Source: DASVLX01 sp035552275
GTDB lineage: Bacteria > Actinomycetota > Actinomycetes > Mycobacteriales > Pseudonocardiaceae
Assembly: GCA_035552275.1 (NCBI GenBank)
Contig: DASZLR010000219.1
Coordinates: forward strand, 1 to 19,593
DNA length: 19,593 nt
Direction of reading: 5' to 3'
A model generated the notes under the pieces. That model was not told where the DNA came from. It worked only from the letters and a program-made list of their open reading frames with translations, and ran no database searches. A program made the translations under genes and the position numbers. Positions 6,815 through 13,762 of this stretch are shown piece by piece (the stretch's first letter is position 1; every line of letters begins with the position of its first letter).

Positions 6815-7054
6815 TTATCGCTGCTCGCCGCGCTGGCGGGCCTCGTGCACGCTCGCTTCGCCGCGTGCCTGCTCGGCCTCGGCTTCCTTCTCCGCCACCT
6901 CGCGCTGCGAACTCGCCTTGTCCTGCTGGGCTTTGCCTTCGCGCTGGAGGGCGTCATCGCCGGCGAACGTGCCGGCCGCTTCCTTGAGCTTGCCCTTGAT
7001 GCCCTCAATGACACCTTTGATGCCTTCGGCGGGACCGCTGCTCGTGTCTGCCAC
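6815..7054 (-). CDS. CsbD-family stress protein
   Basis: A small, highly charged, soluble protein of about 80 residues. The N-terminal half has the CsbD pattern of repeated GxxEGIKGKLKEAAG (EGIKGVIEGIKGKLKEAAG, then DDALQREGKAQQDKA). The C-terminal half is a Glu/Ala/Gln-rich helix. CsbD is a sigma-B-controlled general stress protein in Bacillus, of unknown biochemical role. Two adjacent GTG codons (7057 and 7054) can start it; GGGAGG at 7066-7061 leaves 3 or 6 bases, favouring 7054. A sigma-B/F-like promoter lies just upstream, in line with stress control. Confidence 0.88.
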   Translation of the reverse strand: MADTSSGPAEGIKGVIEGIKGKLKEAAGTFAGDDALQREGKAQQDKASSQREVAEKEAEAEQARGEASVHEARQRGEQR

Positions 7055-7100
7055 CACGCACCTCCCGTGTGTTCAGGCTGTTTCCCTTCACCACGCGGGC

Positions 7101-7125
7101 TACCCCGGGCGGGCTCGGACCAAAC
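7101..7125 (-). promoter_or_regulatory. Sigma-B/sigma-F-like promoter of csbD
   Basis: On the minus strand GTTT (7125-7122), a 16-base spacer and GGGTA (7105-7101, within GGGGTA) match the GTTT-N15-17-GGGTA pattern of actinobacterial stress sigma factors. It lies about 45 bases upstream of the csbD start, which fits a short leader. The gene's stress annotation supports the reading. Confidence 0.55.
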
Positions 7126-7157
7126 AGGACAGGCGACAGACAGCGTGCGGCGGGCGT

Positions 7158-7616
7158 CTAGCCGGCGTGGTTCACCGAATCGCGGAGGGCGGTGAGCCCG
7201 CGCGCGAAGGCCGGGGCGTCGGTGCCGAGAGCGGCGAAGAACTCCTGGTCAGTGGTCTCCACATCGGACAGTGCGTCGGCCAGCACCGACCGGCCGGAAT
7301 CGGTGAGCACGATCAGCCGCGCCTTGGGGTCCTGGTCGTCCAGCTCCCGATTGACCAACTGGCGCGCGGCCAGCCGACGGAGCACCTGGCCGATCACGGC
7401 CGCGTCAATGCCGGCGTGTTCGGCGATCCGCTGCGGGGTCGGCGGCTGCTCGTGCTCGCTGAGCCACTGAACGGACGTCAGCAGCACGAACTGCGCATGG
7501 GTCAGATTGTGTGGCTCCAGTACCGCCCGCATCGCCTGCTGCCACGCCACGGTGACCTGCCAGAGCGCCGTTCCGAGGCCATCGGCGGCGCGCTGGATCG
7601 GGGTCAGCCGCAACAT
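7158..7616 (-). CDS. MarR-family transcriptional regulator
   Basis: A 152-residue winged-helix regulator, probably a dimer. Seen in order: a dimerisation helix (RAADGLGTALWQVTVAWQQ), the THAQFVLLTSVQWL helix, a PPTPQRIAEHAG recognition region with VIGQVLRRLAARQLVNR, the wing DDQDPKARLIVLTDSGR, and a C-terminal dimer helix ending DSVNHAG. The frame is open up to 7886, but the upper part is a shadow of fmdB; ATG 7616 gives the normal MarR length and overlaps the fmdB end by 13 bases, implying co-transcription. A broken copy of its 3' end lies at 5111-5170. Targets are unknown; the fmdB-marR unit may be autoregulated. Confidence 0.9.
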   Translation of the reverse strand: MLRLTPIQRAADGLGTALWQVTVAWQQAMRAVLEPHNLTHAQFVLLTSVQWLSEHEQPPTPQRIAEHAGIDAAVIGQVLRRLAARQLVNRELDDQDPKARLIVLTDSGRSVLADALSDVETTDQEFFAALGTDAPAFARGLTALRDSVNHAG

Positions 7617-7846
7617 CCACCACCGCAGCAACCACCGCCGGCCGACGGAGCGGACGGCACCGACGCGGCCGGGCGGGCCGACGCGCCGGCCCGCCCGGTG
7701 ACGGCGACGGTGGTCAGCAGCTTCACGGTGTCGGCGTGGCCGTCCGGGCAGGCGGCCGGCGCGCCGGACTCGCTCATCGGGCGGGAGATTTCGAACGTGT
7801 CGGTGCACACCCGGCAGCGGTACGCGTACGTCGGCATGTCGCCCAT
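7604..7846 (-). CDS. FmdB-family zinc-ribbon protein
   Basis: A protein of about 80 residues beginning MPTYAYRCRVC after an optional MGD. FmdB-type proteins are small putative regulatory zinc ribbons. The first metal pair is CxxC (CRVC). The usual second CxxC is instead CPDGH, so a histidine may replace the last cysteine, as in a subset of actinobacterial members. The tail is Ala/Pro-rich and ends in a striking GGGCCGGGCCG, offering four more cysteines for metal or redox chemistry. The start is either ATG 7846 (G-rich stretch at suitable distance) or ATG 7837, the family's usual MPTY start. It is the first gene of a unit with marR. Confidence 0.85.
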   Translation of the reverse strand: MGDMPTYAYRCRVCTDTFEISRPMSESGAPAACPDGHADTVKLLTTVAVTGRAGASARPAASVPSAPSAGGGCCGGGCCG

Positions 7847-7872
7847 TGTCGCACCCCCGATAACCTCGGTCG

Positions 7873-8193
7873 GTGCCTCGCCACAATCGGTCCCGCGGGT
7901 CGCGGCGGTCGCGCGGGTCCGCGGAGGGCCAGCAGGACCGGCCGTCGTACCTCGGCGCGGCGCGGGTGGAGTCTGATCAGGACCGCGACTGGCTGGTCCG
8001 ACAGATTCCGGGAGCGTCCGCCACCAAGGTGTACCGCTGTCCCGGCTGCGACCACGAGATCCGGCCCGGCACGCCGCATGTCGTGGTGTGGCCGGCGGAC
8101 GAGCACGGTTCGGTCGCCGATCGCCGGCACTGGCACACCGGCTGTTGGGCCGCCCGACATCGGCGCGGCACCGGCCGCGGTGGCGGCCGATAA
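7873..8193 (+). CDS. Conserved actinobacterial small zinc-motif protein (often labelled ATP/GTP-binding)
   Basis: 106 residues, starting at GTG 7873, diverging from fmdB across only 26 bases. The N-terminus is Arg/Ser-rich and probably disordered. The conserved part contains KVYRCPGCDHEIRPGTPHVVVWP, then RRHWHTGCW, giving a C-x2-C...H-x2-C array that could hold one zinc. Similar proteins in Streptomyces are recorded as ATP/GTP-binding, but no P-loop is seen here, so that label is doubtful. No Shine-Dalgarno is visible; TAACCT at 7861-7866 ends six bases before the GTG, so a leaderless transcript is possible. Function unknown. Confidence 0.75.
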   Translation: MPRHNRSRGSRRSRGSAEGQQDRPSYLGAARVESDQDRDWLVRQIPGASATKVYRCPGCDHEIRPGTPHVVVWPADEHGSVADRRHWHTGCWAARHRRGTGRGGGR

Positions 8194-8209
8194 CCGCCGA
8201 TCGCCAGCG

Positions 8210-9442
8210 CTACTTGGTGATGGTCCGGGTGGACGACTTGCTCATGTCCTCGGTCGGCCAGTCCCGGCTCGCCGGCCGGTTGCCGTTGCCGCCCGCGTCC
8301 GCCCGGACGCCAGCCAGGTCGGAGCTGTCCACGTCGCCGTCGCCGCTGCCGATTTTCTCCTCCGGCAACGGATCCAGCGCCGGAGCGGCCTTGACCATCA
8401 ACTCGTGCGCTTCGCGCAACTGGTCGGCGATCTGCGCCCGCAGGGCTCGCAGCGCTTCCACCCGGTTGGTGGCGTGGGTCGTGCGCCGGTCGGCGTCCTC
8501 GGTGGCCTCGCGGACCCGCCGCGTCGATTCCTCGATCGCGTCCTGCAACCGGGCCTGGGCCTCGGTCGCGGCCTCGTGCCGCCGCCGGTTCGCTTCCTCG
8601 GTGGCCTCGCGCAGCCGGGTTTCCGCCTCCACCTTGCTGGTCTGCCGTTCCTCGGAGACGATCGCCCGAATCCGGGACGCCTCTTCGGTGGCCTCGCGCA
8701 GCCGCCGCTCGGCTTCCGCCTTGCTGGTCTGCCGTTCCTCGGTGATCAGCGCCCGGATCCGGTTGGCCTCGTCGGTGGACTCGCGCAACCGCTTGTCCGC
8801 CTCGGTCTTGCTGGTCGCCTCGTGCTCGGCCAGCACCCGCATCGACTCGGCCCGCTTGGACGACATGGCGATCTCGAAGTCGTCCTCGATCTGCTGCCGG
8901 CGGATCTCGGCCTGCTGGTCCAGCTGCTTGCGCTCGGCATCGGCGATCTTGCTCTCGGCCTCGATGTCGCCGCGCGCCTTCTCCATGTAGGCCCGGTGCT
9001 CGCCCTCCATCTCGGTGCGCCGGCCGTCCAACTCGGCGATCAGCTTCTCGTACCGGTTGCGCAGTGCGGCGCCCTCGGCCTCGGCGCGACCGCGAATGTG
9101 CGTGGCGTCCGCCTCGGCGCGGGCCCGGATCTCGTTGGCCTCGTCCTGGGTCAGCCGCAACATCCGCTGAAGGCGCTCGGACAGCCCCTCCAGGGTGGCC
9201 GGCGGCTTGGACAGCCGGTCGACCTGGCTCCGCAGTTCTTCCAACTCGCTCCGGCCGCGCTCCAACTGGCGGGCGAGATCGGCGGCCTGCGACACGGCGC
9301 CGTCGCGATCGGCGGCCATCAGCCGCACCTCGCCGTCCAGACGTCCCAGGTGCTCTTCGACCTGGGCGCGGCTGTACCCGCGCTTCACGATGTCGAAGCC
9401 CGCACCCAACGGCACAACTTCACGCTCGCTGCCAAGCACCAT
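8210..9442 (-). CDS. DivIVA-like coiled-coil cytoskeletal protein
   Basis: About 410 residues, nearly all predicted coiled coil. The N-terminus carries FDIVKRGYSRAQVEEHL, resembling the DivIVA/Wag31 membrane-targeting head, followed by a heptad-rich rod with LSERLQRMLRLTQDEANEI. From 8590 to 8850 the rod contains tandem 29-residue units (TSKxEAxxRLREATxEAxRIR...EERQ), about three good copies and a degenerate fourth. The C-terminal 60 residues are Gly/Asp-rich and disordered. Related actinobacterial proteins are filament-forming and linked to polar growth (Scy/FilP/DivIVA families). The frame stays open to 9643, inside the neighbouring ATPase gene; ATG 9442 (MVLGSERE) matches the family start, though its ribosome site is weak. 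It converges on the gene at 7873 with 16 bases between. Confidence 0.82.
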   Translation of the reverse strand: MVLGSEREVVPLGAGFDIVKRGYSRAQVEEHLGRLDGEVRLMAADRDGAVSQAADLARQLERGRSELEELRSQVDRLSKPPATLEGLSERLQRMLRLTQDEANEIRARAEADATHIRGRAEAEGAALRNRYEKLIAELDGRRTEMEGEHRAYMEKARGDIEAESKIADAERKQLDQQAEIRRQQIEDDFEIAMSSKRAESMRVLAEHEATSKTEADKRLRESTDEANRIRALITEERQTSKAEAERRLREATEEASRIRAIVSEERQTSKVEAETRLREATEEANRRRHEAATEAQARLQDAIEESTRRVREATEDADRRTTHATNRVEALRALRAQIADQLREAHELMVKAAPALDPLPEEKIGSGDGDVDSSDLAGVRADAGGNGNRPASRDWPTEDMSKSSTRTITK

Positions 9443-9518
9443 GCCCCGTACGGTACCGCCTTCGGTCACCCAGTCGAGCGGCAGCACGCCGTTGCGCCGC
9501 CTGTCGATCACGGGTTGA

Positions 9519-11021
9519 TCAACCGTAGAGCGCGGCAAGGTCGATGAGCTGCAACGGCGTTCCGGAGCGACCCGCCAACGTCCTGAGTTCATCGGTGAAT
9601 CCGGTGAGGCTGAACAGTCCGAGCGAGGCCGCGCTGGCGTCATGGCCGGCGGCGGTCAGCAATTCCCGAATATGTTCCAGACGTCGCAATTCATCCACCC
9701 CGGTCGGCCGGTCCCGACACTTCGCCTCACCGATGAACGCGATCGGCGCCTCGGCTGTTCGCGGCCGGGCGCCGGGGGCCAACGCCAAGGCATCGATCTC
9801 GTGTCCGGTCCGGTGTTCACGACACGGGACGGTGGACTGGCCGATCTCGCCGAGGTCCAACCCCGCCTCGTCGTAGGCGTGCCAGAGCAGCCATTCCCGA
9901 GCGATGGTTTCGAAATGCGGGCCGTAGATCTTGGTCGAAACCTTGTGTGTCTGCCGGGTCCACACCTGCCGCGCCTGCCCGACCTGGAGTCGTGCCCGAT
10001 ATGGATCGATGATCAGATGGTGCAGTCGTACCAATGGATCCGTAATGGTGATCACCGGTCGGCGTTCCAGGAGCAGATCCTGCTGCCGTTGAATGAAACC
10101 GGACGACTCCAGCATCGTGAATGTGTGGGTCAGCGAGCTCGCTGGCCTACGCAGCAGGTTACCTACCTTGGTCGGCGATGTCTCTCCCGCCGCCACGAGC
10201 GCCAGTACCGAGGCGTACATCCCGGCCTCGCGAATTCGCGGATCCTCGTGTACGACACGGTCGGCCTCGTCGAACAATGGCACGCCGGGTCGCAACACAT
10301 TGCGAGCCAGCCAACCTCCTATCGCTGCTGGATCTTCTGGGACGGTCGCGTCGGGCGCCAGTTCTCGATAACCAGGCGTTCCGCCGAGCAAGGCATTGTG
10401 GCGGAACGCGGTCTGGATGTTGTCGATGCCCCAGTACGTCCGGGCATCGCGATACCCGAACGGGTTGACGCGCAATTCCAGCAGCGCCCGACCGCGCAGC
10501 GCCTTCGTTCCGGATACCAGGTCTGACATGACCGAAATCGCCGATCCGCAGAGGATGAGTCGCAATGGCAGTTTCGGTCCTATCGATCCTGGACCCCGCT
10601 GGTCATACAGTATCTGCACGAGCGAGGCCAGCCCCTGGGTCTCGTGCATCAGGTAGGGAAACTCGTCCAATACCAGCAGCGGCGACTTGCGATCGGCCGA
10701 CCCGGCCATCACATCAGCTGCCTCCTTGAGCGCCATCTCCCAGTCACGGAAGTTCTCCGAGCCCATTGCCGGCCGTCCGCTGTGCCACTCGGACAGTGAT
10801 TCCGCGAAGCGCCGCAGCGCGAGGGCCTCGGCCTGCTCACTGGCGACGTGGTAGAGCCCGCCGCACGCCTCGGCCAGCCGTTGCACGAGGTAGGACTTGC
10901 CCTGGCGTCGCCGACCATAGACAAGGGCGATGCGCAGTCCTGGAAGGCCGCTGTCAACGAATTCGGCCAGGTCAGTCCATTCGACATCGCGATCGAAGAC
11001 GTCTGTCGGCTTCGGTAGCAC
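9519..11021 (-). CDS. AAA ATPase with DUF234/PD-(D/E)xK-like C-terminal domain
   Basis: A 500-residue protein of the archaeal-type ATPase group (ATPase_2, PF01637-like). Walker A is GRRRQGKS (36-43), Walker B LLVLDE (115-120), with a sensor-like LILCGSA (155-161). A winged-helix-like middle (about 265-335) leads to a C-terminal domain with HEIDAL (407-411) and IAFIGEAKC (427-435), which matches the D...ExK arrangement of PD-(D/E)xK nucleases and the DUF234 family. GTG 11021 has GGGAGG four bases upstream. The gene follows ccr in the same direction but has its own AT-rich region inside a 41-base inverted repeat. The cellular role of this family is unknown; an ATP-driven nuclease or a self-protection system are both possible. 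Confidence 0.82.
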   Translation of the reverse strand: MLPKPTDVFDRDVEWTDLAEFVDSGLPGLRIALVYGRRRQGKSYLVQRLAEACGGLYHVASEQAEALALRRFAESLSEWHSGRPAMGSENFRDWEMALKEAADVMAGSADRKSPLLVLDEFPYLMHETQGLASLVQILYDQRGPGSIGPKLPLRLILCGSAISVMSDLVSGTKALRGRALLELRVNPFGYRDARTYWGIDNIQTAFRHNALLGGTPGYRELAPDATVPEDPAAIGGWLARNVLRPGVPLFDEADRVVHEDPRIREAGMYASVLALVAAGETSPTKVGNLLRRPASSLTHTFTMLESSGFIQRQQDLLLERRPVITITDPLVRLHHLIIDPYRARLQVGQARQVWTRQTHKVSTKIYGPHFETIAREWLLWHAYDEAGLDLGEIGQSTVPCREHRTGHEIDALALAPGARPRTAEAPIAFIGEAKCRDRPTGVDELRRLEHIRELLTAAGHDASAASLGLFSLTGFTDELRTLAGRSGTPLQLIDLAALYG

Positions 11022-11032
11022 CTGGCCTCCCA

Positions 11033-11073
11033 GCTAGCACGAGTACGATTAATATAACTGTACTCGTGCTAGC
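11033..11073. promoter_or_regulatory. Perfect 14-bp-arm inverted repeat around an AT-rich core, ccr/ATPase intergenic
   Basis: GCTAGCACGAGTAC (11033-11046) is exactly complementary to 11060-11073. The 13-base spacer is AT-only except for two bases, and read on the minus strand contains TATATT (11056-11051), a good -10. The right end abuts the ATPase ribosome-binding site. It fits an operator straddling the ATPase promoter, but it also starts 13 bases after the ccr stop and could act as its terminator. Confidence 0.7.
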
Positions 11074-11086
11074 CGTCATCGTCTTG

Positions 11087-12418
11087 TCAGACGCCCCGGA
11101 AGCGGTTGATCTGGTCGAGGTGCTGGGCGCGGAGCTCGGTGTCCTGCACGCCCAGGCCCTCCTCCGGGGCCAGGCAGAGCACGCCGACCTTGCCTTGGTG
11201 CCGGTTGTGGTGCACCTCGTACGCGGCCAGGCCGGTGTCGGCCAGCGAGTACACCTTCGACAGCGTTGGGTGGACCAGGCCCTTGGCGATCAGCCGGTTC
11301 GCCTCCCACGCCTCGCGGTAGTTCGCGAAGTGCGAGCCGACGATCCGCTTGAGGTTCATCCACAGGTAGCGGTTGTCATACGAGTGCATGAAACCGCTGG
11401 TGGACGCGCAGGTGACGATCGTGCCGCCCTTGCGCGCGACATAAACGCTCGCGCCGAACGTCTCCCGGCCCGGGTGCTCGAACACGATGTCCGGATCGTC
11501 GCCGCCGGTCAGCTCGCGGATCTTGGCGCCGAACCGCTTCCACTCCCGCGGGTCCTGGGTGTTCTCGTCCTTCCAGAACTTGTAGCCCTCAGCGTTGCGG
11601 TCGATGATCAGCTCGGCGCCCATCTTGCGGCACAGCTCGGCCTTCTCCGGGCTGGACACCACGCACACCGGAATCGCGCCGCCGTTGAGCGCGAACTGGG
11701 TGGCATACGAGCCGAGACCGCCGGACGCGCCCCAGATCAGCACGACATCGCCCTGCTTCATGTCGGCGCCGTTCCGGGACACCAGCTGCCGGTACGCGGT
11801 CGAGTTCACCAGTCCGGGTGACGCGGCCTCTTCCCAGGTCAGGTGCGTGGGCATCGGCATCAGCTGGTTCGCCTTGACCAGGGCGACGTCGGCCAGGCCG
11901 CCGAAGTTCGTCTCGAAACCCCAGATCCGCTGCTCCGGGTCGAGCATCGTGTCGTTGTGCCCGTCCGGGGCCTCCAGCGGCACGTCCAGACAGTGCGCGA
12001 CCACCCGGTCGCCGGGCTTCCAGGCGTGCACTCCGGCGCCGGTGCGCAGCACCACGCCGGCCAGGTCGGAGCCGACGATGTGGTACGGCAGGTCGTGCCG
12101 CTTGGCCAGCGGCGAGGTCTTGCCGTACCGCTGCAGGAACCCGAACGTGGGCATCGGCTCGAAGATCGAGGTCCAGACGGTGTTGTAGTTGATCGCGCTG
12201 GCCATCACCGCGACCAGTGCCTCGCCGGGGCCGAGCTCGGGGGTGGGCACGTCGTCCAGGTGCAGCGACTTGCGTGGATCCTTTTCCCGGCTGGGCAGGT
12301 CGGCGAACATCGTGGCGTCGTCGGCATGCACGGTCACCGCCCGGTAGCTCTCCGGCACCGGCAGCGAGGCGATCGCGTCCAGCTCATTGGCGAGGATCGC
12401 ATCCAGGATCTTTTGCAC
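11087..12418 (-). CDS. ccr: Crotonyl-CoA carboxylase/reductase
   Basis: Catalyses NADPH-dependent reductive carboxylation of crotonyl-CoA to (2S)-ethylmalonyl-CoA, the key step of the ethylmalonyl-CoA pathway and a source of extender units for polyketides. The 443 residues match Streptomyces Ccr from end to end. The MDR-type nucleotide site is WGASGGLGSYATQ (229-241). All four residues described for CO2 binding in Kitasatospora Ccr are present at a constant offset of two: Asn79, Phe168, Glu169 and His363. This supports true carboxylation rather than plain reduction. Start is GTG 12418. A perfect GTTACC-GGTAAC palindrome lies 45 bases upstream. In many actinobacteria ethylmalonyl-CoA mutase follows ccr; here an unrelated ATPase does. 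Confidence 0.97.
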   Translation of the reverse strand: MQKILDAILANELDAIASLPVPESYRAVTVHADDATMFADLPSREKDPRKSLHLDDVPTPELGPGEALVAVMASAINYNTVWTSIFEPMPTFGFLQRYGKTSPLAKRHDLPYHIVGSDLAGVVLRTGAGVHAWKPGDRVVAHCLDVPLEAPDGHNDTMLDPEQRIWGFETNFGGLADVALVKANQLMPMPTHLTWEEAASPGLVNSTAYRQLVSRNGADMKQGDVVLIWGASGGLGSYATQFALNGGAIPVCVVSSPEKAELCRKMGAELIIDRNAEGYKFWKDENTQDPREWKRFGAKIRELTGGDDPDIVFEHPGRETFGASVYVARKGGTIVTCASTSGFMHSYDNRYLWMNLKRIVGSHFANYREAWEANRLIAKGLVHPTLSKVYSLADTGLAAYEVHHNRHQGKVGVLCLAPEEGLGVQDTELRAQHLDQINRFRGV

Positions 12419-12462
12419 GGTCAGCCTCCATTGGCGTCCAGGGGCATGGGTTAAGGCGGGAC

Positions 12463-12478
12463 GTTACCGGCGGGTAAC
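12463..12478. promoter_or_regulatory. Perfect palindromic operator GTTACC-N4-GGTAAC upstream of ccr
   Basis: GTTACCGGCGGGTAAC has six-base arms that are exact reverse complements about a four-base centre. It sits 45 bases before the ccr start, where a promoter is expected, and also upstream of the divergent SPW gene. Related copies lie at 2355 and 14270. TetR-family binding is inferred from size and symmetry. Confidence 0.65.
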
Positions 12479-12634
12479 GGTACAGCGCCAGTGCTGCGCC
12501 CGGCTGTTGTGAGACATGGCACGCGCTGGCACGCCCGTTGAGCGATCACCTAGACGGATGTCTTGACCGGCCGGCCAATCAAGGTGCAAGATACAGATAT
12601 CTCCGCAAACATGGAGAACTTGGAGGTGAGTGTC

Positions 12635-13012
12635 ATGACGGAAGCCGCGACGCGCTCGACCAGGCCGTGGACCCGCTGGTCGGACTGGGCTGAAGTCGTT
12701 CTCGGCGTTCTCGCCGCGCTGTCCCCGCTGGTGTTCGACCACACCACGAAGGTGGGCTGGACACTGGTCATCCTCGGCGCGTTGATCGCCCTGGATGGCC
12801 TGTGGTCGCTGGCCGCGCCCGGCCTGATGGCGAGCGAGGGCATCGAGATCGTGCTCGGTGTGCTGCTGTTCATCTCGCCATGGGTGATGAGCTACACGTC
12901 GATGCACGGCGCGATGTGGACGTCCTGGATCATCGGCCTGCTGACCGTGGTGGCGGGCGCGCTGTCGGCGCCGATGGCGAACGTGACACACCGGCTGACC
13001 GGCCAGCATTAA
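12635..13012 (+). CDS. SPW-repeat integral membrane protein
   Basis: A 125-residue protein with two SPW units, each a pair of membrane helices. Unit 1 contains WAEVVLGVLAALSPLVF then WTLVILGALIALDGLW; unit 2 contains IEIVLGVLLFISPWVM then WIIGLLTVVAGAL. The motif is conserved as SPL in the first and SPW in the second. Role unknown; the family is common in actinobacteria and other membrane-rich bacteria. ATG 12635 is chosen because GGAGGT at 12622-12627 lies seven bases upstream; earlier in-frame starts at 12563 or 12611 would bury that site. A hairpin terminator follows the stop. TTGACC at 12563-12568 could be a -35, but no matching -10 is convincing. Confidence 0.88.
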   Translation: MTEAATRSTRPWTRWSDWAEVVLGVLAALSPLVFDHTTKVGWTLVILGALIALDGLWSLAAPGLMASEGIEIVLGVLLFISPWVMSYTSMHGAMWTSWIIGLLTVVAGALSAPMANVTHRLTGQH

Positions 13013-13035
13013 CCTCGTTGGCACGGCACAACCGA

Positions 13036-13064
13036 AGCGGTGGGCCCATGGTGGGTCCACCGCT
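13036..13064 (+). terminator. Hairpin terminator after the SPW gene
   Basis: A 12-bp stem (13036-13047 AGCGGTGGGCCC with 13053-13064) has one G-U pair and a five-base loop, 23 bases after the stop. Stem sequence resembles the hairpins at 4215 and 6754 (GCGGTGGG...CCCACCGC theme). An ATG inside its loop region opens a long frame into the TetR gene but is not a credible start. Confidence 0.75.
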
Positions 13065-13124
13065 GCGCCGGCTTTATCTGCGCCGGCTTTGTTCGGGCCG
13101 GCTTCATCGGGGCCGGGTTGAGGA
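13065..13124. repeat. Four imperfect 15-bp tandem repeats
   Basis: Units start at 13065, 13080, 13095 and 13110, pattern GSGCCGGCTTYRTYN; the first two share 12 leading bases and the fourth is degenerate. They fill the gap between the SPW terminator and the TetR ribosome-binding site. Read in the TetR frame they would give repeated AGF units, but the start position argues they are untranslated. Confidence 0.55.
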
Positions 13125-13135
13125 GTGTGAGTGCG

Positions 13136-13762
13136 GTGGCAGGCACGGTCGTGGACGGCACGGCGCGGGAGCGGATTCTCGCCGCCGCCCAGGATCTGTT
13201 CGCCGAAGATGGTTTCGACGCCACCCCCACCTCCCGCATCGCCGAGCGGGCCGGCGTGCCCAAAGGCTTGGTGCACTACTACTTCCGCCGCAAGTCGGAC
13301 CTGCTAGTGGCGCTGATCGAGCGGCTGCCCGACGAGCCCGTGGAGCGGGACCGGGTGGTCGTGCCCGGCGATGTGGCGGAAAGCCTGCGCCGGCTGGTCG
13401 CCTTGCTCGACGCGCGGCTTAATGCGTCCTCGCTGGTGTCGCACCTGCTCTGGCGGGAAGCCGACACGCATCACGTGGTGCGGGAGGCGTTGCAGGCCCG
13501 CTACCGCAAGCTGGTGCGGCAGATCCGCTCGGTCATCCTGGCCGCCCGCGGCGGCGACCCGTCGGCTGATCGAGCCGTGGACGCCGCCGATGACAGTGCT
13601 GACAGTGATGACAGGGCCGTCGACAGTGCGGCCGAGCTGCTCGCCTCCGCCGTCAGCTACCGGCATTCGGTGGCCCGGCACGAGGGCGACGACCCGGACC
13701 CGTCCGACAATCTCGACCGCGAGGTCGACTTCGTGGCCCGTGCGCTCGCAACCAGGCGCTAG
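13136..13762 (+). CDS. TetR-family transcriptional regulator
   Basis: A 208-residue TetR/AcrR-type regulator. The N-terminal DNA-binding domain (about 11-57) reads RERILAAAQDLFAEDGF, TSRIAERAGVPKGLVHYYF and KSDLLVAL, a textbook TetR helix-turn-helix. The C-terminal ligand domain is not diagnostic and includes an Asp/Ser-rich stretch built from repeated GACAGT units near 13590-13630. Start GTG 13136 has GAGGAG ten bases upstream; the longer frame from 13040 would begin inside a terminator. Stops of this gene and the convergent epimerase overlap. Its position between ccr and the mce/thiolase promoter, each with a GTTACC element, makes it a candidate regulator of these genes, like the TetR-type CcrR of Methylorubrum; this is inference. 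Confidence 0.9.
   Translation: MAGTVVDGTARERILAAAQDLFAEDGFDATPTSRIAERAGVPKGLVHYYFRRKSDLLVALIERLPDEPVERDRVVVPGDVAESLRRLVALLDARLNASSLVSHLLWREADTHHVVREALQARYRKLVRQIRSVILAARGGDPSADRAVDAADDSADSDDRAVDSAAELLASAVSYRHSVARHEGDDPDPSDNLDREVDFVARALATRR

Noticed and set aside
7736..9547. 603-codon plus-strand open frame
   Set aside because: It runs antisense to the DivIVA-like coiled-coil gene; its repeats mirror that gene's heptads and no domain is recognised.
10158..10173. GTTACC sequence inside the ATPase gene
   Set aside because: The right half does not match the operator pattern and it lies within coding sequence, so chance is sufficient.
13040..13135. N-terminal extension of the TetR protein with repeated AGF units
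   Set aside because: Its ATG lies inside a terminator hairpin, it has no ribosome site, and normal TetR length starts at GTG 13136 with GAGGAG upstream.
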